Source: JAEUKQ01 sp044227605
GTDB taxonomy: Bacteria > Pseudomonadota > Alphaproteobacteria > JAEUKQ01
Assembly (NCBI GenBank): GCA_044227605.1
Contig: JBGAWJ010000001.1
Location: 32,728 to 96,727 of the forward strand
Direction of reading: 5' to 3'
Length of the DNA: 64,000 bases
The number at the start of each line of letters is the position of its first letter. Positions within the stretch are counted from its first letter, which is position 1. Of this stretch, positions 46,263 to 55,336 are shown piece by piece. The notes under the pieces were generated by a model that worked only from the letters and a program-made list of their open reading frames with translations, was not told the DNA's origin and made no database searches. The translations under genes were made by a program, and so were the position numbers.

Positions 46263-47179
46263 AAACCAGCCGTATGACGCATGAGGCAGTGGAGGAAGTC
46301 CAAAATTTCCCCGGACAGCCCAAAAAAATCCGCACTTTTTCCTTGGGTTCCCGAATATTGGCCATATGGCGCTTATTCATTTATGCCATGATCAATCTGG
46401 TTTTTATTAGTACCCAAATGGTTTTACGGTGGGTAAATGGCGAAAAATTAGGGGCATTTGCTGTTTTTTATCATCGTATATGTTGCCGGACATTGGGGAT
46501 TTACATATCCATCAAAGGTCAACCATCCCCTCATCGGCCGACTTTGTATGTAGCCAACCATACAAGTTACGTCGATATTATTTCTTTTGCTTCCCTGATG
46601 CCCATTTCGTTTGTGAGCAAGGCGGAGGTTAGTAAATGGCCAATTTTTGGATTATTAGCTAGATTACAGCGGACAGTTTTTATCGATCGTCAACCCAAAA
46701 ACACGGGTGTTCACCGCAATTCAATGGCCGAGCGCCTTCAGGAAGGCGATAGCTTGATGCTTTTTGCCGAAGGAACCACCAATGATGGCAATAGGCTTTT
46801 CCCTTTTCGCAGTTCTTTGTTATCTGTCGCGGAAACCAAATTAATACCCGGTCAGAATGTTACAAATCCTTATGTCACGGTCCAACCCGTATCAATCGCT
46901 TATACGCACTTGAACGGCTTGCCGCTTGGATATAGTTGGCGACATCTAATAGCTTGGTATGGGGATGTAGGGTTTGGTGAGCATATTTGGCAATTATTAC
47001 GGTTAGGGAAAATACGTGTTTTAATTGAGTTTCATGAACCGGTTAATATCCATCAATTCAAATCCCGTAAAGAGATGACTGATTATTGTTTTCAGCAAGT
47101 CCAGGAGGGATTTCAGGAGGCCATTACCGGTCGGCAGGCAAGCCCCCTTTCAAATGAAAGGGGAAAGATGAAGGGATGA
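46259..47179 (+). CDS. olsA: OlsA-like 1-acyl-glycerol-3-phosphate/lyso-ornithine acyltransferase
   Basis: PlsC-family membrane-associated acyltransferase of 306 residues with an N-terminal membrane segment (about 35-55). The HX4D motif is in NHTSYVD near residue 98 and the substrate motif FAEGTTNDG corresponds to the usual FPEGTR. Directly after olsB, it most likely adds the second acyl chain to lyso-ornithine lipid. A second PlsC homologue is encoded at 55.8 kb. The TTG start overlaps the olsB stop, and its own stop overlaps the miaB ATG (ATGA). Confidence 0.87.
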   Translation: MKTSRMTHEAVEEVQNFPGQPKKIRTFSLGSRILAIWRLFIYAMINLVFISTQMVLRWVNGEKLGAFAVFYHRICCRTLGIYISIKGQPSPHRPTLYVANHTSYVDIISFASLMPISFVSKAEVSKWPIFGLLARLQRTVFIDRQPKNTGVHRNSMAERLQEGDSLMLFAEGTTNDGNRLFPFRSSLLSVAETKLIPGQNVTNPYVTVQPVSIAYTHLNGLPLGYSWRHLIAWYGDVGFGEHIWQLLRLGKIRVLIEFHEPVNIHQFKSRKEMTDYCFQQVQEGFQEAITGRQASPLSNERGKMKG

Positions 47180-48561
47180 AAAAGGTTTTTGTGAAAAGCT
47201 ACGGTTGCCAAATGAATGCTTATGATTCGGAAAGGATGATCGAATCTTTGGCTGCCATGCAATACCGGCAGGTTGACGAACCGGAACAAGCCGATATGGT
47301 CATTTTGAATACTTGCCATATCCGGGAAAAGGCAGCTGAAAAACTCTTTTCAGATTTGGGCCGCTTCTATCAAATGAAGCAGGCGAGACAAAAAGCAGGG
47401 CAGCAAAGCATCTTAACCGTTGCTGGCTGTGTGGCACAGGCGGAAGGGGAAGAAATTCAGCGCCGGGCCCCTTATGTGGACATTGTGGTGGGGCCGCAAG
47501 CTTATCACCGATTGCCGGAAATGATTGGGCATTACCAGGAAAATGTCGCTGTTCCTACTCTAGGGAAGAAGATGATAGTAGATACTAGTTTTCCCGTTGA
47601 GTCAAAATTCGATCATTTACCGCAGCACCGTTTGGGTAAAGGGGTCGTGGCTTTTTTAACTGTACAAGAGGGATGCGATAAATTTTGTACGTTTTGCGTC
47701 GTGCCTTATACCAGGGGAGGCGAGGTTTCAAGGCCGGTTCAGTCTATTTTGGTGGAGGCCAAAAACCTGGTAAAAGGTGGGGCCAAAGAAATTATTTTAC
47801 TGGGCCAGAATGTTAATGCGTATCACGGATTGGCCCCTTCAGGTACGGCAAGCTGGGGTTTGGCTAGGTTGTTGCTGGAATTGGCGGAGATTGATGGGTT
47901 GCAGCGCTTGCGTTACATCACTTCCCATCCTTTGGATATGGGAGATGACCTTATTCAGGCGCATGGGCAAATTTCTATGTTGATGCCTTACCTTCATTTG
48001 CCCGTGCAATCGGGTTCCAACAAGATTTTAAAACAGATGAACCGTCGCCATAATACCGCGGATTACGAAAAAGTGATCGATAAGGTCAGGGCAGTTAGGC
48101 CAGACCTTGCCCTTTCCTCCGATTTTATTGTGGGGTTTCCGGGTGAAACCCAAAAAGATTTTGAAGAAACTCTTAGCTTTATCAAAAAAATTACCTATGC
48201 ACAGGCCTATTCTTTCAAATACAGCGCGCGTCCTGGTACCCCCGCTGCTAATCATGACCAACAAATAGCTGAGGAAGTGAAAGATCAACGCCTACAGGAA
48301 TTACAATTTTTATTAGATCAACAGCAATCCCAGTTCAACCAGCAAATGGTAGGGCAGGAACTCTTCGTACTTTTGGAAAAGAAAAGCCGCCAACCGCATC
48401 AAGTCCATGGTCGCAGTCCCCATATGCAATTAGTTCATGTGGAAGCTTCGGAAGATTTAATTGGCCAGATGGTCTGCGTTCGGGTTAACCAAGCTAATTC
48501 GCATAGTTTAGGGGGCCAATTGGTTTCTTATCCGCCTAGGGAAGGTGCACATAATGCTTGA
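47176..48561 (+). CDS. miaB: MiaB, tRNA-2-methylthio-N6-isopentenyladenosine synthase
   Basis: Radical SAM methylthiotransferase of 461 residues acting on i6A37 of tRNA. The N-terminal UPF0004 domain has three cluster cysteines (YGCQMN, LNTCHIRE, AGCVAQ), the radical SAM domain has CDKFCTFC, and a TRAM domain closes the protein (from VGQELFVLLE to LVSYPP). It overlaps olsA by four bases and phoH by eight, so translation is coupled through the block. Confidence 0.97.
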   Translation: MKKVFVKSYGCQMNAYDSERMIESLAAMQYRQVDEPEQADMVILNTCHIREKAAEKLFSDLGRFYQMKQARQKAGQQSILTVAGCVAQAEGEEIQRRAPYVDIVVGPQAYHRLPEMIGHYQENVAVPTLGKKMIVDTSFPVESKFDHLPQHRLGKGVVAFLTVQEGCDKFCTFCVVPYTRGGEVSRPVQSILVEAKNLVKGGAKEIILLGQNVNAYHGLAPSGTASWGLARLLLELAEIDGLQRLRYITSHPLDMGDDLIQAHGQISMLMPYLHLPVQSGSNKILKQMNRRHNTADYEKVIDKVRAVRPDLALSSDFIVGFPGETQKDFEETLSFIKKITYAQAYSFKYSARPGTPAANHDQQIAEEVKDQRLQELQFLLDQQQSQFNQQMVGQELFVLLEKKSRQPHQVHGRSPHMQLVHVEASEDLIGQMVCVRVNQANSHSLGGQLVSYPPREGAHNA

Positions 48562-49594
48562 TTCTCAAGACCCCCGGCTTTCCCCCCCGGTTGTATTATC
48601 TTTTGATGATAATCGGCTGTTGTCATCCCTATACGGCCAGCATGAAGAAAATTTGGCGCGTTTGGAACAGATCCTGCAACTTTCTATTGTATCACGGGGG
48701 AATAAATTGCTTATTTCAGGATCAATATCTAATATTGATATAGCAAAAACCGTTCTAAACCTTCTATATCAACGGTTGAAAAATGGTTCTGACGTTGATT
48801 TGGCAGAGATGGAGGCAAATGTTCGCATGATTAGGGAAAAAAATGCTACTGTTGCGGGCAACACGGATCAGGCCAACCCTGCACCCATTGCGTCGCTTCC
48901 AGATACGGTGAATGAAGGGGTTATCAAAACAATCCGGAAACATATTATCCCGCGTTCTGCCAATCAAGTGGCGTATGTGAAGGCCTTGCGGCAATACCCC
49001 TTAGTATTTGGTTTAGGGCCAGCGGGTACGGGGAAAACTTATCTTGCGGTGGCGGCGGCTGTTTCTGCCCTGATTAATGGCAAGGTGGACCGAATTATTT
49101 TATCAAGGCCTGCGGTTGAGGCTGGCGAAAGATTGGGTTTTTTGCCAGGCGATCTCAAAGAAAAAGTTGATCCCTATTTAAGGCCCTTATATGATGCTTT
49201 ATATGACATGCTGCCGTCCGAACAGGTAGAGCGGCGTTTGGCAACAGGGGATATTGAAATTGCCCCGTTAGCTTTTATGCGTGGCCGCACGTTGGCAAAC
49301 AGCTTTGTTATTTTAGATGAGGCCCAAAATACCACAGCTGTTCAGATGAAAATGTTCCTAACCAGGCTGGGGCAAGGGGCGCAGATGGTGGTCACGGGCG
49401 ATCTGACGCAGATAGACTTACCCTCGGGGATAACCTCAGGATTGGCTAATGCTTTATCTATTTTAAAGGGGGTGCAAGACATCCAAATGATTGAATTTTC
49501 AAAAGAGGATGTGGTGCGCCATGCGTTGGTTTCCCGAATTATTGAAGCATATGAACGCCGCCAGCTATTGGTAAAGCAAGGTCAACTTTCATAA
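48554..49594 (+). CDS. PhoH-like ATPase
   Basis: P-loop protein of about 346 residues. A KH-like N-terminal part (about 15-80) precedes the PhoH domain with Walker A GPAGTGKTYLAV, AGERLGFLPGDLKEKVDPYLRPLYDAL and Walker B FVILDEAQNTT. Function is linked to RNA metabolism together with YbeY, its downstream neighbour. The ATG at 48554 has GGAAGG upstream; a GTG three codons earlier is also in frame. Despite its name there is no Pho box here. Confidence 0.95.
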   Translation: MLDSQDPRLSPPVVLSFDDNRLLSSLYGQHEENLARLEQILQLSIVSRGNKLLISGSISNIDIAKTVLNLLYQRLKNGSDVDLAEMEANVRMIREKNATVAGNTDQANPAPIASLPDTVNEGVIKTIRKHIIPRSANQVAYVKALRQYPLVFGLGPAGTGKTYLAVAAAVSALINGKVDRIILSRPAVEAGERLGFLPGDLKEKVDPYLRPLYDALYDMLPSEQVERRLATGDIEIAPLAFMRGRTLANSFVILDEAQNTTAVQMKMFLTRLGQGAQMVVTGDLTQIDLPSGITSGLANALSILKGVQDIQMIEFSKEDVVRHALVSRIIEAYERRQLLVKQGQLS

Positions 49595-49595
49595 C

Positions 49596-50120
49596 ATGAC
49601 TCTTGCGCCGCTCCCTAAAAGAAAACTTCATTTGTCGGTTCGAATGCTCAACAAAAATTGGCACCATGCTGTTCCCCAGTTGCGCCAACATATCAGAAAA
49701 GTTTTGGCCAAAAATTGTTTGGGATTTTGTCCTCCGTCCTTCCAAACACTTGCTTTGTCTATCATTCTTACCAGTAACTCCCATGTTCAGCAACTTAACC
49801 AGCAATACCGCCACCACAATAAACCAACCAATGTGCTATCTTTTTGCTTGCCTCAGCAATATCAAGATCAAGACGGCGAACTTGTTCATTTCTTAGGGGA
49901 TGTTTTTTTATCTTATGAGACAATAACGGAAGAGGCGATGGAACAAGACAAAACTTTTAAGGATCATTTTACCCATTTGCTGATTCACGGCTTTCTTCAT
50001 TTATTAGGGTATGATCACCAAAATAAAAATGAGGCGAAAATCATGGAAAAATTGGAAATTGGGGCATTAGCCTCCCTCCATATTGCTAATCCTTATATCA
50101 CTTCTTTCCCCAACCGATGA
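49596..50120 (+). CDS. ybeY: YbeY, endoribonuclease/rRNA maturation factor
   Basis: Single-strand endoribonuclease that takes part in 16S rRNA 3'-end processing and 70S quality control. The 174-residue product has the zinc motif HGFLHLLGYDH (HGxxHxxGxDH) and the NVLSFCLP segment of the family. It begins one base after phoH and is followed by corC: phoH-ybeY-corC is a widely conserved order. Confidence 0.95.
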   Translation: MTLAPLPKRKLHLSVRMLNKNWHHAVPQLRQHIRKVLAKNCLGFCPPSFQTLALSIILTSNSHVQQLNQQYRHHNKPTNVLSFCLPQQYQDQDGELVHFLGDVFLSYETITEEAMEQDKTFKDHFTHLLIHGFLHLLGYDHQNKNEAKIMEKLEIGALASLHIANPYITSFPNR

Positions 50121-50135
50121 TAAGGGGTCTGTAGC

Positions 50136-51047
50136 ATGTCAGAAAAACATTCTTTTTCTTCCCATCTTAATTCTTCCACTCCCCCTAATCCTGAACCTGG
50201 GAAGAAGAGGCTGTGGCAACGTATTTTTAATTTTTGGAAGCGCCGCAATGGGGGGGAAGAATTGCGTGAAGTGATAGAAGACTTGATTGAAGAACATGAC
50301 GCTGACCCCGATTCCTCGGCATTTGGTGCTGATGAAGGCAGTTTGCTAAAAAATATATTAAAACTACGTGATTTAACAGCCTATGATGTCATGATCCCGC
50401 GAGCCGATATTATCGCCGTACCGCATCACCAAACTTTACAAGAACTATTAAAAGTTTTTAGCCGTGATGGTCATTCCCGGCTGCCTTTATACCGAGACCA
50501 TCTGGATGAGGTGATTGGGTTTGTCCATATAAGGGATGTTTTGGCTTGCACCATTCATGAGCGTGAATACCAGTTAGAAGCTTTAAAGCGCGATATTTTA
50601 TTTGTGGCCCCCACCATGTCGGTTTTGGACTTATTGCTTGAAATGCGATTAAGCCGCATTCACATGGCCGTGGTTATTGATGAATTTGGCGGTACCGACG
50701 GCCTGATTACCATTGAGGACGTCATTGAGGAAATTGTTGGGGATATTGAAGATGAACATGACGTGCCGGAGACCCCCGGTTTAATCCATCGCTCCGACGG
50801 ATCATGGTTGGCGGATGCCCGGTTATCTATTGAGGAATTGGAACAGCAAGTCGGCAAAGTTTTAACCGCCGAGGAAGAAAAGAAAAATATTGATACGATT
50901 GGCGGGCTGATGTTTTCCCTAACCGGCCGCATCCCTAGCCGTGGCGAATTGATTGTCCATCCTTCTGGATTAAATTTTGAGATTATGGAAGCCGATCCTA
51001 GGCGTATTAAGAAACTGCGGATTACCAGGCCAGCGCCAACATATTAA
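50136..51047 (+). CDS. CorC/HlyC family CBS-domain protein
   Basis: Soluble 303-residue protein of the transporter-associated type: a CBS pair (AYDVMIPRADIIAVPHHQTLQELLKVF and the second repeat around VAPTMSVLDLLLEMRLSRIHMAVVIDEFGGTDGLITIEDVIEEIVGDIEDEHD) followed by a CorC_HlyC domain (about 225-300). It lacks the DUF21 membrane domain. E. coli CorC affects Mg/Co efflux, but the 'hemolysin' name is historical. It lies between ybeY and lnt, as is usual. Confidence 0.92.
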   Translation: MSEKHSFSSHLNSSTPPNPEPGKKRLWQRIFNFWKRRNGGEELREVIEDLIEEHDADPDSSAFGADEGSLLKNILKLRDLTAYDVMIPRADIIAVPHHQTLQELLKVFSRDGHSRLPLYRDHLDEVIGFVHIRDVLACTIHEREYQLEALKRDILFVAPTMSVLDLLLEMRLSRIHMAVVIDEFGGTDGLITIEDVIEEIVGDIEDEHDVPETPGLIHRSDGSWLADARLSIEELEQQVGKVLTAEEEKKNIDTIGGLMFSLTGRIPSRGELIVHPSGLNFEIMEADPRRIKKLRITRPAPTY

Positions 51048-51101
51048 GGGTATTGATGAAACAGGTGACATAATGGGCTTTGATCACAAATCCGGCCAGC
51101 G

Positions 51102-52703
51102 GTGAAAAAATTGGCCATCAAGAAATTCTTAAGCACTTTACTGCTCGCCATTGATCATCGGGGTTGGGCATTACGCTTATTTTTGGCATGTTTAGGGATA
51201 GCGTCGACCTTCGCGTTGCCCCCTTTTCATTTTGTCCCTGTCCTTTTACCTACTTTAGCCATTCTTGTGTGGCTGATCGATTTACAAAAAAAGCCGTGGC
51301 GGGTTTTTTTGGTTTTATGGTGGTTTGGTTTCGGGCATTTTGCGTTCAGCAATGCCTGGATGGCGAATGCTATTTTGGTAAGGTCTGAGGAATTTGGCTG
51401 GCTTTATCCCATAGCTTTAATAGGGCCAGGTGCTGTTCTGGCAACCGCCCCGGCTTTATTATTTATGATCCTATGGCGCGTTGGCTGGCCGTACGGTATG
51501 GCCCGAATTTTATTGCTGACCTTTGCCTGGTCTTTAGCGGAATGGTTGCGTTGCTGGTTTTTAACCGGCTATCCTTGGAATTTAATCGGCTATGTTTGGT
51601 CAGCAAACTTAGCGATCCTTCAAAGTGTCAGTGTTATTGGGGTTTTAGGGCTTGGCATGCTTACCTTTTTCAGTGCGGCTATGCCAGCGTTATTTTTTGA
51701 CCCGCGCCTTAACAGTCATCAAATGATCATCAACCGCCTATCAAAATGGCTGGTTATGCCATTGGTTGCGTTGTTGTGGGCCGGAATGGCTTTATATGGC
51801 GGGTACCGGTTAACCCAGTTTCCAACTAGCTATGTAACGGATGTTGTTTTACGATTGGTTCAACCGGCTATTCCCCAAGAAGAAAAGATTAACCCCGAAT
51901 ATTATAGCAGGAATCTACAACTGTATCTGTCGCTCACCTCGCAAACCCCAGGCTTTGACAAAGTTACCCATGTTATCTGGCCCGAATCTGCTGTTAGTTA
52001 TTCCTTAGAGCGTTATCCTCAATTACAGGAGGTGCTGGCGCAAATTGTTCCTTTAAAGGGTAAATTAATTTTCGGCGCCAATCGGCTGTTGTGGGAACAA
52101 GATTCGGTGACCCAAGCATGGAATAGCCTTTATGTGCTTGATGATCAAGGCAAGATTATCGCTTATTATGATAAAGTTCACCTAGTGCCTTTCGGGGAAT
52201 ATGTGCCGCTGCGCCCCTGGTTGCCTTGGCTGAATAAAATTACCCCCGGGGCGCTGGATTTTTCTTCAGGCTTGGATCATGTAACCATGTCCTTTGGGGG
52301 TGACAAACTTCCCCCTTTTAGTCCTTTAATTTGTTATGAAATTATTTTCCCAGGCCAAATCAAAGCAGCAGGGCAACAACCGGAATGGATGTTAAACATT
52401 ACCAATGATGGCTGGTTTGGTAACAGTGATGGGCCTTATCAACATTTTGCCATGGCGCGCGTCCGGGCGGTTGAAGAGGGGATTCCCTTGGTACGGGCCG
52501 CTGCCACGGGAATTAGTGGGGCGGTCGATCCTTACGGACGGATTATTGGCATCCTACCCTTAAATCAGCAGGGTGTCCTGGATGTCCCCTTACCCAAACC
52601 GCATCCATTCCCAACCCTTTATGCCCGCTTTGGCAATGATATATTTTTTGGGCTGCTCGTTTTATTGATTGTTGCGATTATTTTATTGCGGCAAAGGCTT
52701 TGA
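51102..52703 (+). CDS. lnt: Apolipoprotein N-acyltransferase
   Basis: Inner-membrane nitrilase-fold enzyme of 533 residues that adds the third acyl chain to lipoproteins. Six to seven membrane helices fill the first 230 residues and one closes the protein. The catalytic triad is visible as Glu295 (IWPESA), Lys358 (YYDKVHLVPFGEYVPL) and Cys411 (LICYEI). Start is GTG at 51102. Several lipoproteins in this window (LpoA-like, LptM, two of unknown function) are potential substrates. Confidence 0.96.
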   Translation: MKKLAIKKFLSTLLLAIDHRGWALRLFLACLGIASTFALPPFHFVPVLLPTLAILVWLIDLQKKPWRVFLVLWWFGFGHFAFSNAWMANAILVRSEEFGWLYPIALIGPGAVLATAPALLFMILWRVGWPYGMARILLLTFAWSLAEWLRCWFLTGYPWNLIGYVWSANLAILQSVSVIGVLGLGMLTFFSAAMPALFFDPRLNSHQMIINRLSKWLVMPLVALLWAGMALYGGYRLTQFPTSYVTDVVLRLVQPAIPQEEKINPEYYSRNLQLYLSLTSQTPGFDKVTHVIWPESAVSYSLERYPQLQEVLAQIVPLKGKLIFGANRLLWEQDSVTQAWNSLYVLDDQGKIIAYYDKVHLVPFGEYVPLRPWLPWLNKITPGALDFSSGLDHVTMSFGGDKLPPFSPLICYEIIFPGQIKAAGQQPEWMLNITNDGWFGNSDGPYQHFAMARVRAVEEGIPLVRAAATGISGAVDPYGRIIGILPLNQQGVLDVPLPKPHPFPTLYARFGNDIFFGLLVLLIVAIILLRQRL

Positions 52704-52900
52704 TTACCACTGGATCACCCATCATTGAAAATTTTATTTTCTTTTTTTATGAAACAAGATTATTTTTCTTTAAGCGACTTAATTTCGTGAAGAAAAAAGA
52801 TTAAAAAATTTCTTGGGAATAGACAAATAAGCCGTGTTTCTGTGCCTCATACTTGGCAATATAATAGAATCTCCTCACTCATTGAAAAAGGATCTTCGCC

Positions 52901-54073
52901 GTGCAATTAAAGAAAAAGAAATATTTGTTTACCAGCGAGTCAGTATCAGAAGGCCATCCGGATAAGGTTTGTGATCGCATTTCCGATAGCATTGTGGACG
53001 CGTTCTTGGCTGTCGATCCTTATGCCAGGGTTGCTTTGGAAAGTTTGGCAACTACCAACAAGGTGGTTTTAGCCGGTGAAGTGCGCGGCCCCGCCCAAAT
53101 CAACAAACAAAAAATGCAGGAAGTCACCCGTCAGGCCATTCGCGATATCGGCTATGACCAGGAAGGGTTTGATTGGCAAACCGTTGACATTGATGTGTAT
53201 GTGCATAGCCAATCCGCTGATATCGCGATGGGGGTGGATGCAACGGCTGGTAAGGAAGAGGGGGCGGGCGACCAAGGGATTATGTTTGGGTATGCTTGCA
53301 AAGAAACGCCGGATTTGATGCCAGCGCCCTTATATTATGCCCACGGCATTTTAAAATCCTTATCGCAAGCGCGGCGCAAAAATAAAAATATGGGTTTGTT
53401 CCCGGATGCCAAAAGCCAGGTTACCTTAGAATATGTTGATGGTAAGCCAGTTCGCGCCACCTCGATTGTGGTTTCAACCCAACATCATGCAGATTTAAGC
53501 CAGCAGCAAGTACGCGAAATTGTCCGTCCCCACGTGCTGCAAATATTGCCAAAAGGTTGGATGTGCGAAGAAAGCGAATTTTATGTGAACCCAACCGGGC
53601 GGTTTGTGATCGGTGGACCCAATGGGGATACAGGTTTGACCGGCCGGAAAATTATTGTGGATACTTACGGCGGGGCAGCCCCCCATGGTGGTGGCGCTTT
53701 TTCTGGCAAGGATCCTACCAAGGTTGACCGCTCAGCTGCCTATGCGGCCCGGTATTTGGCAAAGAATGTGGTAGCATCGGGGCTTGCTGATTATTGTACA
53801 ATCCAGTTGGCCTATGCAATTGGGGTTGCTAAACCGCTATCGGTTTATGTCAACACCCATGGCACAGGCAAGGTGGATGAAGATGTATTATCCAAAAAAT
53901 TACAGCAATTGGTTAATTTAAGCCCGCGCGGCATTCGGGAAAAACTGCAGCTGAACCGGCCGATTTACGCCCGCACCGCTGCTTATGGCCATTTTGGCCA
54001 AAAACCTCAAGCAGATGGCGGATTTTCATGGGAGAAACTGGATTTGGCCGAGGAACTGAAAGCGGCTTTTTAA
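52901..54073 (+). CDS. metK: S-adenosylmethionine synthetase
   Basis: Makes SAM from methionine and ATP. The 390-residue protein has [25 protein letters not shown] at the start, the [15 protein letters not shown] motif and [19 protein letters not shown], all intact. The start is GTG at 52901 with AAGGA upstream. In the 197-base leader, TATAAT (near 52859) is a possible -10; I saw no fold resembling a known SAM riboswitch. SAM-users in the window are TrmB, RsmI, MiaB and HemW. Confidence 0.98.
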   Translation: MQLKKKKYLFTSESVSEGHPDKVCDRISDSIVDAFLAVDPYARVALESLATTNKVVLAGEVRGPAQINKQKMQEVTRQAIRDIGYDQEGFDWQTVDIDVYVHSQSADIAMGVDATAGKEEGAGDQGIMFGYACKETPDLMPAPLYYAHGILKSLSQARRKNKNMGLFPDAKSQVTLEYVDGKPVRATSIVVSTQHHADLSQQQVREIVRPHVLQILPKGWMCEESEFYVNPTGRFVIGGPNGDTGLTGRKIIVDTYGGAAPHGGGAFSGKDPTKVDRSAAYAARYLAKNVVASGLADYCTIQLAYAIGVAKPLSVYVNTHGTGKVDEDVLSKKLQQLVNLSPRGIREKLQLNRPIYARTAAYGHFGQKPQADGGFSWEKLDLAEELKAAF

Positions 54074-54075
54074 AG

Positions 54076-54771
54076 ATGTCTGTTCCTTTGATTGACACCC
54101 GCTTTTATGGCCGCCGGAAAGGGCGGCCGATGCGCGTCCAGCGGCAGCATGATTTCAATGAGTTGTTGCCGAAATTTTCTTTTGAATTGCCTGCAGGGTC
54201 TTTTAATCCAGCTGTTTTATTTCCTTTCCCCCTACAGGGGCTGTGGCTAGAGATCGGTTTTGGTTTCGGGGAGCATTTGGCCGAAATGGCTAAATTGTTC
54301 CCTAAAATCGGTATGATTGGTTGTGAAGTGTTTGAAAATGGGGTTGGGAATTTGCTTTCCACCATTGGGGAAAATCAATTACAAAATATCCGGATTTTCC
54401 CCAAGCCTGCCCAACCATTACTCAAAATGTTGCCGGAACAATCAATCGACCGGATTTTTTTACTGTTTGCCGATCCTTGGCCGAAAAAACGCCATGCCCG
54501 CAGGCGTTTTGTTAACCCCGAGAATCTAGCTTTATTGGCGAAAATCTTAAAAGATGGCGGTGAATTTCGGTTAGCCAGCGATGACTACGGCCTGATTACC
54601 TGGATTTCTGAACATATGTTGAAAAATCAAGATTTCCGCTGGTTGGCTGAAAGTGCGGGTGATTGGTTAAAAAGGCCCGAGGGTTGGCCTGCCACCCGTT
54701 ATGAGGAAAAAGCCATTGCCAAAGGCATCCAACCCGTCTATTGGCGGTTTGAGCGCGTAGTTAGAAAATAA
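54076..54771 (+). CDS. trmB: tRNA (guanine-N7-)-methyltransferase
   Basis: Methylates G46 of the variable loop of tRNAs. The 231-residue product has the SAM-binding LWLEIGFGFGEHLAEMA, the RIFLLFADPWPKKRHARRRF catalytic stretch and a C-terminal RYEEKAIAKG. An open frame extends upstream to 54028 within metK, but the ATG at 54076, two bases after the metK stop, gives the usual MS...DTRFYGRRKGRP beginning. Confidence 0.96.
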   Translation: MSVPLIDTRFYGRRKGRPMRVQRQHDFNELLPKFSFELPAGSFNPAVLFPFPLQGLWLEIGFGFGEHLAEMAKLFPKIGMIGCEVFENGVGNLLSTIGENQLQNIRIFPKPAQPLLKMLPEQSIDRIFLLFADPWPKKRHARRRFVNPENLALLAKILKDGGEFRLASDDYGLITWISEHMLKNQDFRWLAESAGDWLKRPEGWPATRYEEKAIAKGIQPVYWRFERVVRK

Positions 54772-54787
54772 TCTAAATCGATGATCT

Positions 54788-55336
54788 CTAAGAGGAAAAA
54801 CTATTTTTAGAAATAGGCAATATTATCCCCAAATCTTGCAAAGCTTCGAAAAGTATACGCTGGGCATTCACCAAATGATATCCCCAATGAGTGTTGTAGT
54901 GAAAACAAAGATCCCAAATGGTTTCAGATGTCGATCCGCTGGGATGATGGTAAAAGTGCAAGGCGCGTTTTAAATCCTGATAAATATCTGATATATCGTC
55001 TTTTAAAGAACCTACGCCAATGCCCGAAGTTGAAAATCCTTTTTTTGTTAAAGCAAAAGGTTCCAATGTTAAAGTGTAGTCCTCAAAAATTCCGAAATCC
55101 AGAAAATTTTCTGACAGGGAAGGGGATTGCTTGTATGTCTCAACTTCAGGGAAAGTATCAATATCATCCGATTGAATTTTGTAAATTGCCGCTTGCAAAT
55201 CACTTAGCAATTTTGACAAGTGAAATATTTTCTTTTCCAATTTTAAATCATTGGATTTTTCACAAAAATCACAGAATTCTTCTGCAATCTTAATGAGAAT
55301 ATCTGCAGCGATTGATTTTTGAAGAGAAGCAGGCAT
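54788..55336 (-). CDS. DUF5063-like protein of unknown function
   Basis: A soluble, mostly helical 182-residue protein. The central LKDDISDIYQDLKRALHFY and the later ETIWDLCFHYNTHWGYHLVNAQRILFEAL match the layout of DUF5063 proteins as I remember them; the assignment is tentative. AAGGA seven bases before the ATG supports the start. It stands alone, convergent with trmB and preceded by the gene-poor stretch at 55337-55829. Confidence 0.7.
   Translation of the reverse strand: MPASLQKSIAADILIKIAEEFCDFCEKSNDLKLEKKIFHLSKLLSDLQAAIYKIQSDDIDTFPEVETYKQSPSLSENFLDFGIFEDYTLTLEPFALTKKGFSTSGIGVGSLKDDISDIYQDLKRALHFYHHPSGSTSETIWDLCFHYNTHWGYHLVNAQRILFEALQDLGIILPISKNSFSS

Noticed and set aside
47113..47319. 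Numerous antisense and alternative-frame open frames across the window
   Set aside because: They lie within strongly supported genes, lack ribosome binding sites and show no family motifs; they are shadows of the real frames.
48554..49594. PhoH-like gene as part of the pho regulon
   Set aside because: The name is historical; the gene is in the miaB-ybeY block and has no Pho box.
52704..52900. SAM-sensing riboswitch before metK
   Set aside because: The leader is AT-rich and shows neither the SAM-II pseudoknot pattern nor other known SAM-aptamer cores by eye; a covariance scan would decide.
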